The notes: generated from the letters alone by a model not told the origin. DNA of 64,000 nucleotides from Eublepharis macularius (GCF_028583425.1 NC_072794.1:31369232-31433231), one strand, 5' to 3'. Numbered from the stretch's first letter, positions 31,901 to 39,602 are shown. Translations and numbers: made by a program.

Positions 31901-33747
31901 TGCTATCAGCTTAGTCAAATGCTGTCTCTACGCATCCTGCAATATAGTGCATAGTAATATTGACCTACCTTGAAAGATGGTTATTGGGATTATGATGTAC
32001 ATGAACCCTTTTTAACACTGAAAAGCATTATATAAATGCTACATATTGGATTCCCTGACCATATAGCTATTATGTAACTGCAACTCCATATAGCTATTAT
32101 GTAACTCCCCCCCCCCCAACTTCTTAAAACCCAGTTGTATTTCAGGACTTCACATGACTCTAGTGCTTTCTGCACAGAACGTTTGCTCTACCTTCTCTTC
32201 CTTGTATTGCTCTACCTTCTCTTCCTTCCCCAACTGCAGCAATTTTTATTTGCTTCTGAGCAAATCCTCTATGGCTCCTGGGGCTTTTTCCTTGAATCCA
32301 GAGCCAAAAATTCTCCTCTTTGGTTGGGCTCAAAGAAGAAATGGCAGTATTGCTACAGGTGAGCAAACACATGGATGCTCAGCCCACAACCAAACTAAGG
32401 AATCTGGGAGGAACTTAGCTGCACCTTCAAAACAGTGGTGCTAAGATGCTTTCCTCCCCCTGCTCACCTTTTTAAGGGTTTTTAAAATTTAATAGATGGT
32501 CCATAGCTAAGTAACAGATCAGCAGTGAAAGGGGGAAGTGCCGTCATGTAACAGTTGACTTATGGCGACCCCATCGGGTTTTCAAGGCAAAAGGTTTGCC
32601 ATTGCCTGCTTTGATGTAGTGACCCTGATCTTTCTTGGTGGTCTCCCATCCAAGTACTAATCAGGGCTGACCCTGCTTAGCTAACAAGAGCTGACAAATT
32701 CAGGCCAGCCGGGGCCATCCAGATCAGGGTAATAATTGTGCCATCGAAACCAACTTATGACAACAACTCATGTGGCTTTCAAGACGAGATGAGCAGAGGT
32801 GGTTTGCCATTGCCTTCCTCAGCATAGCAACCCTGGTCTTCCTCAGGGGTCTCCCATTTAAGTACTAACACTGGCTGATCCTGCTTAGCTTCCAAACTCT
32901 TACAAGCTCAGGCTCATCAAGGCTATTTAGGCTGCTGGGGGAGAGCCATTTGGCTGCTGTCCCAACACACCTCCACTCTGCTTCCATAGAAGATGTGTCA
33001 GGCTATGGCAGACAGACCCCTGTACCATTACAGCAAGAAGTCCAGGTTCTTGGTTAAAAGGTTTTATTCAGGAATTGGATCATTTCCACAGATATGTCCA
33101 TAGGATTACTTAGAAGCAAGGTAAGCAACTAAGCAGTAAGAACAGGTTGACAGGAATGGCAACATGTGTGAAAATCATTCCTCTTAAAGAATTCAATTAC
33201 TCTTTTCTCCCCTCTCTTCAGCAAAACATAACTTTTGGTGCAAACCCGTCCTGAGAACTTCTCACATATTTTAACTATCAAGTCTAGACACTGAGAAAGC
33301 AGATTAAAGTTGATTCATGGGAGTGAGCAGTGTACAAGGTCAGAGGCATTGAAAGTTTCAAAGCTGTTAGATAAGACACCTGCAACTTCAATAAGCCTGT
33401 GAAAGCAAAGCTGATATAGCATTGGTAATGTGGCATCAAGGTACAGCATGAAACACTGGTTCAGAATAACAGGTCAGCATCAAACAGTGGCAAAACAGCC
33501 TCTGTGTGTGATAGCGAGGATGCAGGGGAGGGTAAGCATATCCTGAAGGGATCTTTGTCTTTAATGATTTATTGTTTGTATTTATTTTTGTCTAGGCTTC
33601 GGTGTTGCACAGACCAAAGCAGTTATGACCTTGGTTTCAGGGATACCAATGGGGCCCCCACGGCTTCCGCTGTCCAGTGCCTCTGAGGAATTTATTGCCA
33701 ATGTAAAAACCAAGCTGGAGAGCCTGAAGAACTGCCCATATAGTTAA
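17508..33747 (+). CDS. NPL: NPL, N-acetylneuraminate lyase (sialic acid aldolase), 11 coding exons, complete
   Basis: The enzyme cleaves N-acetylneuraminate into N-acetylmannosamine and pyruvate in the cytosol, the first step of sialic acid breakdown. Joining exons 17508-17572, 19438-19511, 22203-22290, 24825-24882, 27386-27461, 27854-27946, 28548-28696, 29444-29490, 30452-30533, 30967-31006 and 33596-33747 gives one open frame of 924 nt (307 residues plus stop), and every intron is GT-AG. It starts [18 protein letters not shown], close to the human start. The pyruvate-carboxylate loop GTTGEG (49-54), the catalytic Tyr region FYYYHIP (139-145) and the Schiff-base Lys172 in [13 protein letters not shown] are all present, so the TIM-barrel aldolase of the DHDPS/NAL family looks intact. 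The C-terminus is about 11 residues shorter than in human NPL (320 aa, recalled). DHX9 follows on the same strand, as in mammals. Confidence 0.97.
17790..17940 (-). repeat. Squamate SINE-like repeat (AAAGGT start)
   Basis: GACTTTACCTTTACCTTT at the right end, with GTCAGTAATGACTCGGTGCTT and AAGGCAAGGGCAAACCACCC, is a repeat I recognise from lizard genomes that starts with AAAGGTAAAGGT on the minus strand. The family name is not certain. Confidence 0.5.
18240..18310 (+). repeat. SINE 3'-end fragment
   Basis: GAATGCTGGACCAGATGGAC is the shared 3' phrase of a common squamate SINE, also seen at 50600-50700 and, inverted, at 51868-51990. Confidence 0.4.
18470..18664 (+). mobile_element. Family A copy 4 (NPL intron 1)
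   Basis: It runs from ACTGCCAAACTCCAGC to GTGCTGGCAACCC and carries AGATCAGTTCCCCTGGAG and TTTGGAGGGTGGACTT. Confidence 0.55.
18665..19437. other. NPL: NPL intron 1, remainder: no recognisable feature
   Basis: Unique-looking DNA with a short GGTGGGGGTGGGG tract near 19,005. The intron ends at acceptor tttctag. Confidence 0.4.
19438..19511 (+). CDS. NPL: NPL coding exon 2 (residues 22-46)
   Basis: It encodes [18 protein letters not shown], matching the family's first barrel helix. The acceptor is ctttctag and the donor gtaagt. The codon phase joins both neighbours. Confidence 0.95.
19745..20530 (+). mobile_element. L2-like LINE, ORF2 C-terminus and 3' end (NPL intron 2)
   Basis: The start encodes VQNAAMRLL and SLHWLPI-type blocks, then [19 protein letters not shown] and [14 protein letters not shown] in 19887-20189, all hallmarks of the L2 ORF2 C-terminus. 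The 3' UTR ends GCCTTGAGTCTCAGGGAGAA then AGGCAGACTATAAATGAC and an (AAC)n tail. Frameshifts make it inactive. Confidence 0.8.
20535..21470. other. NPL: NPL intron 2 filler; one repeat fragment
   Basis: 20560-20640 holds a + strand fragment of the unclassified repeat seen at 1235-1400 (CTATGAAAGCTTATGCTGCA). The rest shows nothing I can name. Confidence 0.4.
21475..21870 (-). repeat. Unclassified sauropsid repeat, host of a nested MITE
   Basis: ATGTTAGTCTGTCTGTAGCA and AAGAGTACAGTAACACC on the left join CTATAAGACTAACAAAATTT and GGTATGAGCTTTGGTGAGGC on the right once the MITE at 21530-21789 is ignored. It is related to 1235-1400. Confidence 0.6.
21530..21789. mobile_element. Foldback hAT-type MITE, 260 bp, with perfect 8-bp target duplication
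   Basis: GTAACACC stands immediately before (21522-21529) and after (21790-21797). The ends are CAGGGCTTTTTTT and AAAAAAAGCCCTG, and almost the whole element is a self-complementary palindrome. For example GGTCACATGGCTGGTGG and CCACCAGCCATGTGACC pair, as do TGATCTCCAGACAGAGG and CCTCTGTCTGGAGATCA, around a centre near 21,660. It has no coding capacity. The 8-bp duplication and CAGGG ends place it in the hAT superfamily. Confidence 0.9.
21871..22202. other. NPL: NPL intron 2 end: no recognisable feature
   Basis: Ends in the polypyrimidine tract and acceptor of exon 3. Confidence 0.4.
22203..22290 (+). CDS. NPL: NPL coding exon 3 with GTTGEG loop (residues 47-75)
   Basis: It encodes [17 protein letters not shown]. 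The GxxGE loop binds the carboxylate of the pyruvate moiety in this family. The acceptor is ccctaacag and the donor gtgagt, in phase with its neighbours. Confidence 0.95.
22690..22930 (+). mobile_element. L2-like LINE fragment (NPL intron 3)
   Basis: GACCACACCTCTCTTATGGA and ATGGGCTTTCCAAGCG encode the LWNGL-type block, preceded by AACTCCAGTTGTCCAG. The match is weak and the copy short. Confidence 0.4.
22934..23019. repeat. (CT)n-(CA)n compound microsatellite
   Basis: About 50 bases of pure CT repeat pass directly into about 35 bases of CA repeat with a few G substitutions. Length is likely polymorphic. Confidence 0.97.
23145..23265. mobile_element. 121-bp palindromic MITE
   Basis: CATTGGATAATGCACTTCC at the left is the inverse of the right end, with 21 of 22 terminal bases complementary. 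The centre holds an ATTTTTCGTGTG stretch and the element has no coding capacity. Target duplication is not evident, so the superfamily is open. Confidence 0.7.
23545..23805 (+). mobile_element. L2-like LINE 3' end (NPL intron 3)
   Basis: It ends in GCTGCTTTGAGTGACGTTGA then GGGGTATAAATATTTTAAAC and AAATAAAC, the usual layout of an L2-like 3' end. Confidence 0.4.
24165..24370 (+). repeat. CORE-SINE (MIR-type), NPL intron 3
   Basis: The tRNA-like head (AAAGTGTCAGCCTAGGACCT then GGGTTCAAATCCC B box) is followed by the CORE region (TTGAGCCAGTCACA and GTTGTGAGGATAAAATG). It is close to the standard sauropsid consensus as I know it. Confidence 0.7.
24825..24882 (+). CDS. NPL: NPL coding exon 4 (residues 76-95)
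   Basis: It encodes [19 protein letters not shown], the beta strand and helix after the carboxylate loop. The acceptor is tttttatag and the donor gtgggt. Confidence 0.95.
24945..25075 (-). mobile_element. L2-like LINE 3' end, inverted (NPL intron 4)
   Basis: TTATTTATTTACTTTGGAC and CCGCCCTCCCCGCAAGCGGG are the reverse of a GAGCCC...GGGCGGAATA 3' end; compare the + copy ending near 36,902. Confidence 0.45.
25265..25600 (+). mobile_element. L2-like LINE fragment (NPL intron 4)
   Basis: GCCCCTTTGCTCTGGAATTA and CCTCCCAGCAGAGGTGAA encode the APLLWN.LP.EV block of L2 ORF2, followed by a T-rich 3' UTR. Confidence 0.45.
26040..26480 (-). mobile_element. L2-like LINE ORF2 C-terminal fragment, inverted (NPL intron 4)
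   Basis: On the minus strand it encodes [29 protein letters not shown] and a WNGLL-type end. It is closely related to 19745-20200 and may extend left to about 25,600. Confidence 0.65.
26865..27240 (+). mobile_element. L2-like LINE 3' UTR (NPL intron 4)
   Basis: GGGTCTCAGATGCTTCACTA and the end GCCTTGAGTCTCAGTGAGAA then AGGCGGACTATAAATGATG and an (AAATA)n tail match the 3' part of 19745-20530, in the same orientation as that copy. Confidence 0.7.
27386..27461 (+). CDS. NPL: NPL coding exon 5 (residues 96-120)
   Basis: It encodes [20 protein letters not shown], a core barrel segment typical of the family. The acceptor is ccttttccag and the donor gtgagt. Confidence 0.95.
27854..27946 (+). CDS. 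NPL: NPL coding exon 6 with catalytic Tyr (residues 121-151)
   Basis: It encodes [20 protein letters not shown]. The Tyr cluster at 140-142 corresponds to the catalytic Tyr of NAL enzymes. The donor gtaagt follows ATAAAGA, leaving one base for the next codon. Confidence 0.95.
28055..28360 (+). mobile_element. hAT-like repeat, family B internal part (NPL intron 6)
   Basis: ATCACAAAATGGCTGCCATG, CAAAATGTTAGGAGG, CCAAGCATTCTCCTATGGTG and GCCATGAAGAGGTGGTACTT belong to a family with another copy at 45015-45345. That copy starts with CAGGGGTCTC, typical of Charlie-like hAT elements. Confidence 0.55.
28548..28696 (+). CDS. NPL: NPL coding exon 7 with Schiff-base Lys172 (residues 152-201)
   Basis: It encodes [18 protein letters not shown]. 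The Lys of GVKFSDTDL forms the Schiff base with pyruvate in this family. The acceptor is ctctgcag and the donor gtaagg after GATGAG. Confidence 0.96.
29003..29203 (-). repeat. tRNA-derived squamate SINE (NPL intron 7)
   Basis: On the minus strand it reads GCTCAGTGGAAGAGCC (A box), CCAGGTTCATCC (B box), then TGATGTGAATGACCTTTGAC and a tail with CAAGGCAGCTTCATGTGTG. The same family occurs at 40492-40735 and 57268-57415. Confidence 0.75.
29444..29490 (+). CDS. NPL: NPL coding exon 8, 47-bp microexon (residues 202-216)
   Basis: This short exon encodes [15 protein letters not shown] and fills exactly the gap between exons 7 and 9 relative to the human protein. Its acceptor lies behind a 13-base C run (cactcccag); the donor is gtcagt. 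It is easy to miss because it has no long open frame of its own. Confidence 0.94.
29510..30440. other. NPL: NPL intron 8: no recognisable feature
   Basis: No repeat or RNA gene identified. Confidence 0.4.
30452..30533 (+). CDS. NPL: NPL coding exon 9 (residues 217-244)
   Basis: It encodes [20 protein letters not shown]. The acceptor is ttgtttacag and the donor gtataa after TATCAG. Confidence 0.94.
30967..31006 (+). CDS. NPL: NPL coding exon 10, 40 bp (residues 245-257)
   Basis: This microexon encodes [13 protein letters not shown], matching the human segment FCIQRFINFVVK. The acceptor is ttttttttag and the donor gtaggc. Confidence 0.93.
31459..31870 (+). mobile_element. Helitron-like element, 5' end only (NPL intron 10)
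   Basis: It starts TCCTACGATATAAAAGGCAA directly after an A, matching 18 of 20 bases of the 5' end of the Helitron-like copy at 42163-42537 (TCTTACTATATAAAAGGCAA). An internal inverted repeat pairs 31471-31495 with 31544-31569 (AAGCCGTATTGG against CCAATACGGCTT). GC-rich DNA follows. No 3' hairpin and CTAG end was found, so the right border is a guess. Confidence 0.5.
31920..32045 (+). repeat. MIR-type SINE 3' fragment
   Basis: TTGACCTACCTTGAAAGATG, GATTATGATGTACATGAAC and AAAGCATTATATAAATGCTA match the MIR/L2-type 3' end. Confidence 0.5.
32061..32106. repeat. 27-bp tandem duplication
   Basis: ATATAGCTATTATGTAACT occurs at 32061-32079 and 32088-32106. A second local duplication (GCTCTACCTTCTCTTCCTT) follows near 32,185-32,227. 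Confidence 0.85.
32538..32935 (-). repeat. Two consecutive 5S rRNA-derived SINEs (NPL intron 10)
   Basis: Copy 1 (about 32538-32733) and copy 2 (about 32734-32935) each contain, on the minus strand, the 5S-like segment AGCTAAGCAGGGTCAGCC or its decayed form, then TACTTGGATGGGAGACC, followed by a shared SINE body (GGCAATGGCAAACC) and an end with a GTCGCCATAAGTC-like phrase. Neither is a 5S rRNA gene: both are diverged and fused to non-5S sequence. Confidence 0.75.
32936..33595. other. NPL: NPL intron 10 end: unassigned
   Basis: No repeat family or conserved frame is recognised with confidence. Confidence 0.4.
33596..33747 (+). CDS. NPL: NPL coding exon 11 and stop (residues 258-307)
   Basis: It encodes [20 protein letters not shown] then [13 protein letters not shown] and ends LKNCPYS with TAA at 33745-33747. 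The acceptor is ttttgtctag. Human NPL runs roughly a dozen residues further, so the tail is shorter here. Confidence 0.95.
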
Positions 33748-34180
33748 CATCAGGGTAGTGACAGAAGCGTGGTCTATGTGACTCAGCCTCCAGCATGGTT
33801 TGAAATGTCACTGACTGAACTTTCATGAAGGATTTGGTTCCTGTTCTGGCCAACCTAATGTACATCTGGCCATCCTCATTTACATCTTTTTAATATCGAC
33901 TAGGATTAACCCTGCAACAGAAATTTTCTTGCCAATCAGGGTTGAGACAGTTATTTGACAAAGAAACTAGCTCCTTCTAGCTCAAATCCTAGCATTCTTC
34001 CACAAGATTAGAAAGGGGGAATGTGGTGCAGTTTGACCAGTTACGTACTTCTGGCCATTTTATCTGAAGATGTTGGGCAATATGAATATAATTAAATTTG
34101 GTAGGTCTTAATCTTGCTTTGTATTCACGAAGCTCTTAAATTCTAGAAGCACCAATAAAAATGGACATTTGTAGCTGAAT
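33748..34180 (+). terminator. NPL: NPL 3' UTR and poly(A) signal
   Basis: The only clear AATAAA downstream of the stop is at 34154-34159, which would place cleavage near 34,170-34,180 and give a 3' UTR of about 430 nt. No U/GU-rich downstream element stands out, so the exact end is inferred. Confidence 0.6.
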
Positions 34181-34628
34181 TTGCAAGATATGTCTGAATG
34201 TTTTAGTTTCCAAATGTAGCAACAGTTGCCATGGCTAATAAATGTTAACTGCTGATTTAAAGTGTGAGTTGAGGGTAGGCCTAGTGGGGAAATGCTTTTA
34301 TTTGTAGGTCATCACCCTACAAATAAGGGAGGAGAAACCAAATGCTTTCTAAGTCACACTCACCATTGGGCTTCAGACATGCAGATATAGCCAGTTAAGA
34401 CTTTCTGCTAATAATTGACCTTTCCAGGCAGGTATGGAATAGAGACTTGGAGGACTAAAATGCCAGCAAGGAGGGTTTTTTTCCTGGAGCCCTCAGGAAA
34501 AGCCTTTCTGACCTGCCCTGGGGGTGGGCAAAGGGAAATAATAAAATCTCCTGGAACAAAGAGGAAGGTCTCTTTTGCTGACTTCACCCGAAGGAAGAAA
34601 AATCACACCCTTGATTCTACAGGCAGCC
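34181..34628. other. NPL-DHX9 intergenic: no recognisable feature
   Basis: No conserved frame. CCTACAAATAAGG and its inverse flank 34,300 as a small hairpin. Confidence 0.4.
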
Positions 34629-35025
34629 ACTGGCCATGTGGAGGGCTTAGAGGCCTGAGAGAGAGTTAGACACACTTATAACAGTGTTTATAACAGGGAG
34701 GCTCACTTTTGCATTGGATTATACGCCTCTGGCAAAAGGCATCCGACAGGTGGCGTTAAAATACTGGCCGTTAGTACAAGATCTCCCAGGTTGCGACAAC
34801 ACCCCTACGATTGCATTTTGCAGAACCTGTTGTACTATTCACTTTGAATTATTTATTGATTGTATTAAACCTTGGTATTACTGTTTCTTTAATTGATTTA
34901 GTCAGTCGGTCACGGTTTTGTTCATTTGATGCATGTTACTCCGTGACTCACTCTCTCTTTTTACTGGCCATGTGGAGGGCTTAGAGGCCTGAGAGACAGA
35001 GAGTTAGACACACTTATAACAGTGT
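34629..35025. repeat. 59/63-bp direct repeats bracketing a possible Penelope-like fragment
   Basis: ACTGGCCATGTGGAGGGC through AACAGTGT occurs at 34629-34687 and at 34963-35025, identical except for a 4-base insertion in the second. Between them 34710-34830 encodes YTPLAKGIRQVALKYWPLVQ, which resembles the post-RT part of Penelope-like elements. Confidence 0.55.
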
Positions 35026-36350
35026 CCTTTGCTTCTGTTTCAGGTGGAATTCTCTGGTTTTACGTTGGTTCTGTTTGCATTGGGAGGTTTTTGATCATTG
35101 GGTTGCTATAGAGTGTTTGGCTAAGGATTCCTGTGTCCTGGAGAAAGACTTGGGTTTCCTCCCCGCCCATAGGAAACAATGGGGAGTGGCTAGTGGGAGT
35201 TTGTTCAGGGGCATGTAGGACTTGATCTTTTGGTACAATTCTCTTAAAAGTCTGGGGGGTGGGGCTTTAGTGGACAGGCAGTATTAGGTTCCCTGAAATT
35301 TTGGTGTAGTTTGCTTGAAAAATGGCCCTCCAACCCTCCAGATTTTCTGATAGGGACAATGGAGTCAAATATATTTGGGATTCTGAATCAAATCTGAATA
35401 CTATATTGGTATTTCTGGACCCGAATATTGGGAATACTTAATATATATGGTATTCTGGATACCCAAATCTGAATAATACCATTTTTTTCAGTGTACACTC
35501 CTAATTACATCTAGTTAGGGCATGAGTAAGAATGAAGGAAAGAGGAATTGCGTTTTTACAAATTTGTTTTGAGATCCCTTGATCACTTTGGTGCTGTGCT
35601 TAAAAGTATGAGTGTGAATATTTTCTTCCTTTTATAATAAATGTTTTTAATTCTTCAGTGCTGGTCACTGTTTTCTGTACCACATAGACTTCCACTGCTC
35701 AACACGCTATTTAAAACAGGTGCCATGAAAAGGGGGTGGTCTGTTGGCAATTTGTTAATTCCCCCAGTGGTGCAGAAGTGCACCAAGCAGTCCCTGCAGT
35801 AACCAGGCGCTGGGTAGCAGGAGACTGGGTACAAGGCAGGGCTCACGGTGGCAAGCCTGCACAGGGGATCAGGGAGTCTTGGCCCTTGCTGTGGGCAATT
35901 CCCACAAAGGCCAAGTGGTGGCAGCTGGTACGAGAGAGAAGGAACAAAAGCCCCTATGAGTGTTGAGGAGGTGCCAGGTGGGTGGCAGGAGCCAAAAGAA
36001 GACTTGAATGGCCACTGGTTAAACCCAGACCCCCCCCCCAAAGGGCAAGAAGGGACAGCACTCACAGGTTAGTGGGGCTGTTTGGCCATGGGCCTAAAGA
36101 AAGAATCAGCCAGCTGTGACTTTTCACCAGTTTAATTCTAGTTGGTTTCATTCCCTTTGGGAAGCTGTTCATTCCTTTTTTTAAAAAATTAACAGTTACC
36201 ATATTTTAATTATTTGTAAGTTTTTATATCCTATTGTACACCTGCCAAAAATGCTCAATACCTGTGACCGCTGCTTACTAAGTAATAATGGACGCATGTT
36301 GGCATATCTACACATTCAACAGGTTAGTGGTGGTGTGAATGCACAAGGGC
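35026..36350. other. Intergenic: no recognisable feature
   Basis: 35,340-35,490 is rich in ATTGGGAATA/ATATTTGGGATTC-type phrases and may be an old repeat. Frames at 35,655-36,072 look like chance. Confidence 0.35.
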
Positions 36351-36354
36351 TTGT

Positions 36355-36902
36355 GTACCTAAGTTAAACAGTCTGGAACAAAGAAACAAATTGATACGTA
36401 ACTGGAGAAGGAATTAATGGCTTGGTTCACATAGTATCGTAGAGTGACTCCCTCCCCATCCCATTCTGGGGATAGGGGGATCCCATCCACTAGAGCCAGG
36501 GCTTTCTCTGTCTTGGCGTCAACTGGGTGGAACTCTATTGAGACCTGGGCCCAGTATGATTTATTATCTTTTTGTAGGGCCTGTAAGACAGATGCTCCAC
36601 CAAGCATATGGCTGAGGCTGGGGCAGGATTGAGCCTTCTGGCTGGTTTCCTCTGTGAGAGGGGTAATGTAACCCCCTGCTCTGGTTTCCATTGGTTGGTC
36701 CACTAGTTTCATCTGGACACCCCTCCACCCCGTAGGATGTGTAGGTGAGGTTAGAAGCATTGCTACCATTTAGGATGATATTTCACTGAATTGAATTATT
36801 GTATTCATATTTTTATTGCTGGTTTTAAAAATTCTTATTCGCCCTGAGCCCATTCGTGGAGAGGGCAGAATATAAATGGAATAAATCAAATAAATCAAAT
36901 TT
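36355..36902 (+). mobile_element. L2-like LINE 3' end (intergenic)
   Basis: It ends GCCCTGAGCCCATTCGTGG then GAGGGCAGAATATAAATGG and AAATC repeats, the reverse of the end seen at 24945-25075. Upstream pieces match the 3' UTR style only loosely. Confidence 0.45.
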
Positions 36903-37490
36903 TAAACTTTGTGATATTCTTCATATACCTCTTATATATTGTGGTAATCTTCCTGAACTGGCAAGAGTTAGGGAGGGACTTCTGCTGACTCCAAAACCCA
37001 AATTTAGTCGGTAAGATGCTCCATGTAGGTTTTTTGGCACCTTAAGTGAACTATGAACCTGGTGCCCATCTTGAGCAGCATCCCATTTTCTTCAGAGGCC
37101 ATTGCAAATCTGTTAGACAGGATTTTCTTTTTGAGAAACCAACAAACATAGAAAAGGCATTTCAAAATACACAGCCTTTGCATATGGAGCTTACATTCTA
37201 GCCTCGATCACCTGCTTCTGCATTACTCCCTCTAATCCCCCTTTAAAACCACATAAACTAGCAACCATCACCCCACCCTGTGGTAGTGAATTCCACAAAC
37301 TGTGTGAAGTGCTTTCTTCCCTGGTGGTAAGCACCCATAAACAGCATGAAGCAATGACTCCCAGCTTCCCAGCTGCTACCAGTTCCTACTTATGACATCC
37401 AAAGGCTTCCCCCACCTCCAGCAGTTTCTTGATTCTTGACAGCACTTATTACCAGGGGCAGGTACAGCTGGAAGGTATATGAGAAAGATT
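36903..37490. other. Intergenic: no recognisable feature
   Basis: Nothing coding or repetitive that I can name. Confidence 0.35.
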
Positions 37491-37499
37491 CCACAGGCA

Positions 37500-37800
37500 A
37501 AAGTAACTTTTTTTTTACTTCATTTATAGCCTGTCTTCTCCCTAGTGAAGACCCAAAATGGCTTATATAATTCTTCTCCATTCCCCCCCCCCCACAACGA
37601 ACTCTGTAAGTTGGGTTAGGCTAGGAGTATGTGACTGGCCGAAGGTTGCTGTGACAGGCCCCTCTTCACACCCCGACTTTGAGGCAGTCCCCCCCCGCCC
37701 AAATCCAAGTTTGCTTGCTATGACTGAGCAGCCCCAAGTAGCATATCTGTTTCTGGTTGTAAAGTTCTTTTTGTCCCATCCTGATAAGCATTTATAATTT
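37500..37800 (-). repeat. CORE-SINE (MIR-type), inverted, diverged
   Basis: TTTATAGCCTGTCTTCTCC, GACCCAAAATGGCTTATATA, CTCTGTAAGTTGGGTTAGGC and ATGTGACTGGCCGAAGG follow the CORE-SINE read backwards; compare 52140-52355. The tRNA-like end is lost. Confidence 0.55.
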
Positions 37801-38540
37801 TGGCTTTTTAGCCCAGCCCAGAAACTTGATAGGGGAAAAGCAGGAGCCCTCTACTTCTTTGTATGAAATGGCACTAGAGGCTGAATAATTCTCAAAAGAA
37901 ACAGCAACTTTATTGAACAGGCAGGGATGGAATATGGGCAGTCAGGAGATGAAATTGCTGAGGTAAAATTTGTTGATAAAATACTTTAAAAGAAATAGAA
38001 AAAAATAGTTTCCTTGCAACTTAGTTTATTAAAGAGTGAGAGGTGTTTTGTTTAATACTTTGGTTAAAGCTTAATAGAACTGCACAGCTTTAGCCTTGTA
38101 GTCTACAGGTGAAATAAAACATGCCCCTGTGCATGGCCAAAGAGCAATTGGTGCCCTACAGTTCTGAGGTGCAGGGTCAGGCAGCAGAGCAGGAATGAGG
38201 TGCCTGGGACAGCTCCTGGATATGCTGTGTACCAGGCTTTAATATGCGGCTTCATCTGGCTCTTAACTGATTATCTCATCTTTCTGGTGCAGTAGCGGCT
38301 GCTCCCACTTGGGCCCATAGCATCTGCAGGTGCACTTCTCCATGATCTTGCAAGCCGTGTTCTGCCTCAGAAACAGTACAGTAGCACAGGCAAATATCTT
38401 CTCTCTCTCCCTCTTTTATTGATTGATGTTATTTTTTTTCAAATCAATCAAATCAATTACCTTTATTGGCATTAGAAATAATAATAGTCTACAATCAGAG
38501 ATAGGGACAATCAGAGACAGGGATAGGCATAAGCATAGAC
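37801..38540. other. Intergenic: no recognisable feature
   Basis: AT-rich with an ATCAATCAAATCAATTACC stretch near 38,445 of LINE-tail character. Confidence 0.35.
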
Positions 38541-38549
38541 AAGCAATTA

Positions 38550-38800
38550 GTAAGATTGACGTTATTTATAGTCTGCCTTTCTTGCTGAGACTCAAGGCAG
38601 ATTACAGTGTGAGTAAATACAATCTATTTAAAAGACATTTCAATAAACAATGTAATAGGGTATATAAATGCAAAATTGCAAAAAAATTAAAACTAGCAGA
38701 GTTGAAGAAATGTTGAAACAGTATAAACAATTCTAAAACTGACATATATTAAACAACATAGAACCTATGTTGGATAGAACCTATCCAGTAGTATCATACA
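38550..38800 (-). mobile_element. L2-like LINE 3' end, inverted
   Basis: GTTATTTATAGTCTGCCTTT then CTTGCTGAGACTCAAGGCAG is the reverse of the 3' end at 20450-20530. Confidence 0.65.
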
Positions 38801-39319
38801 GCAACAGACAGTACATAGTAGTAAAGTCTATAGTCCTTATCCTTTTAATATCTTTTGCTAATGGCTCCCTTGCCACTTATTTTTCTTTTCCGCTCTCCCA
38901 GCCCAACTTTCTGTCCTTCTCCCAGCACAGCAGCTAGTCGCCTACCACTTCCACACCAGTTTCTCCCACCCCTGCCCCCCAACTTGATCTGATCCACTTC
39001 TGGAGGTTAACTTCTGACTGGCAACTGCTCTGCAGAGCTGTAGCCCACGCCAACCTGCCTGCCTACCCATCTAGCTGAGAGAAACACAAGGCAACAAGGG
39101 CCAGTGGAAAAGGAAAACCATCACCCCAGCTAGACAGCTAACCAGCAGAAGGGGCTTAGTTGGAAGCCCCTTCTAACTCAAGCTCCAGCAGCCAGTTGTC
39201 CTTCATCATAACTGGCGTGCGAGAGGCTGCAAAGAGAGGAGACAAAGCACAATGCTTACGGTCCCTCCTTCTTTCATTTCAGTTGAAAATGCAGCCTCCC
39301 TCCCCACCTCTGTCAGTCG
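38801..39319. other. Intergenic: no recognisable feature
   Basis: C-rich stretches; short frames do not look conserved. Confidence 0.35.
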
Positions 39320-39471
39320 TTTCCTTGGATTGCCAAGCTCCAGGAATTCCAAATGATCTTCAGATCTTGGAGAAAGTGACGACTTTGAGGTCCGTCACTT
39401 GCCCATGCCCACCCTCCCAAGGCTCCACCCCCAAATCTCCAGAAATTTCCAAATCCAGAGTTGGCAACCAC
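39320..39471 (+). mobile_element. Family A copy 5 (short), 220 bp upstream of the DHX9 promoter
   Basis: It runs from ATTGCCAAGCTCCAGG to CAGAGTTGGCAACC and carries TCCACCCCCAAATCTCCAG. The middle third is deleted relative to copy 1. Confidence 0.5.
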
Positions 39472-39529
39472 ATCCTCCCGCCCTGAACCCACTTCCCTCT
39501 CAGGCCCACAGGAAAAAGTTTCACTGTTT

Positions 39530-39602
39530 CATGTGCACTGTATAATCTGCTTTGGGTCTCAATGAGAAAAGGCAGATGATGATGATATAAATAAACAATA
39601 AT
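39530..39602 (+). mobile_element. L2-like LINE 3' tip
   Basis: TGTATAATCTGCTTTGGGTC, TCAATGAGAAAAGGCAGATG and an ATAAATAAAC tail; only the last 70 bp of the element are present. Confidence 0.5.

Noticed and set aside
32650-32740. Possible 5S rRNA genes
   Set aside because: The 5S-like part is diverged, incomplete and fused to SINE body sequence.
33000-33590. Possible solo long terminal repeat
   Set aside because: A TGTCAG start and a TTTTATTCAGG phrase (an inverted poly(A)-signal-like AATAAAA) hinted at an LTR, but no matching far end, target duplication or internal domain is visible.
35655-36072. Overlapping frames of 136 and 74-76 codons on both strands
   Set aside because: Low-complexity Pro/Gly/Ser/Cys-rich translations from a GC-rich stretch; no family match.
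36359-36769. 136-codon minus-strand frame
   Set aside because: It overlaps a + strand LINE-like 3' region and resembles no protein family I know.
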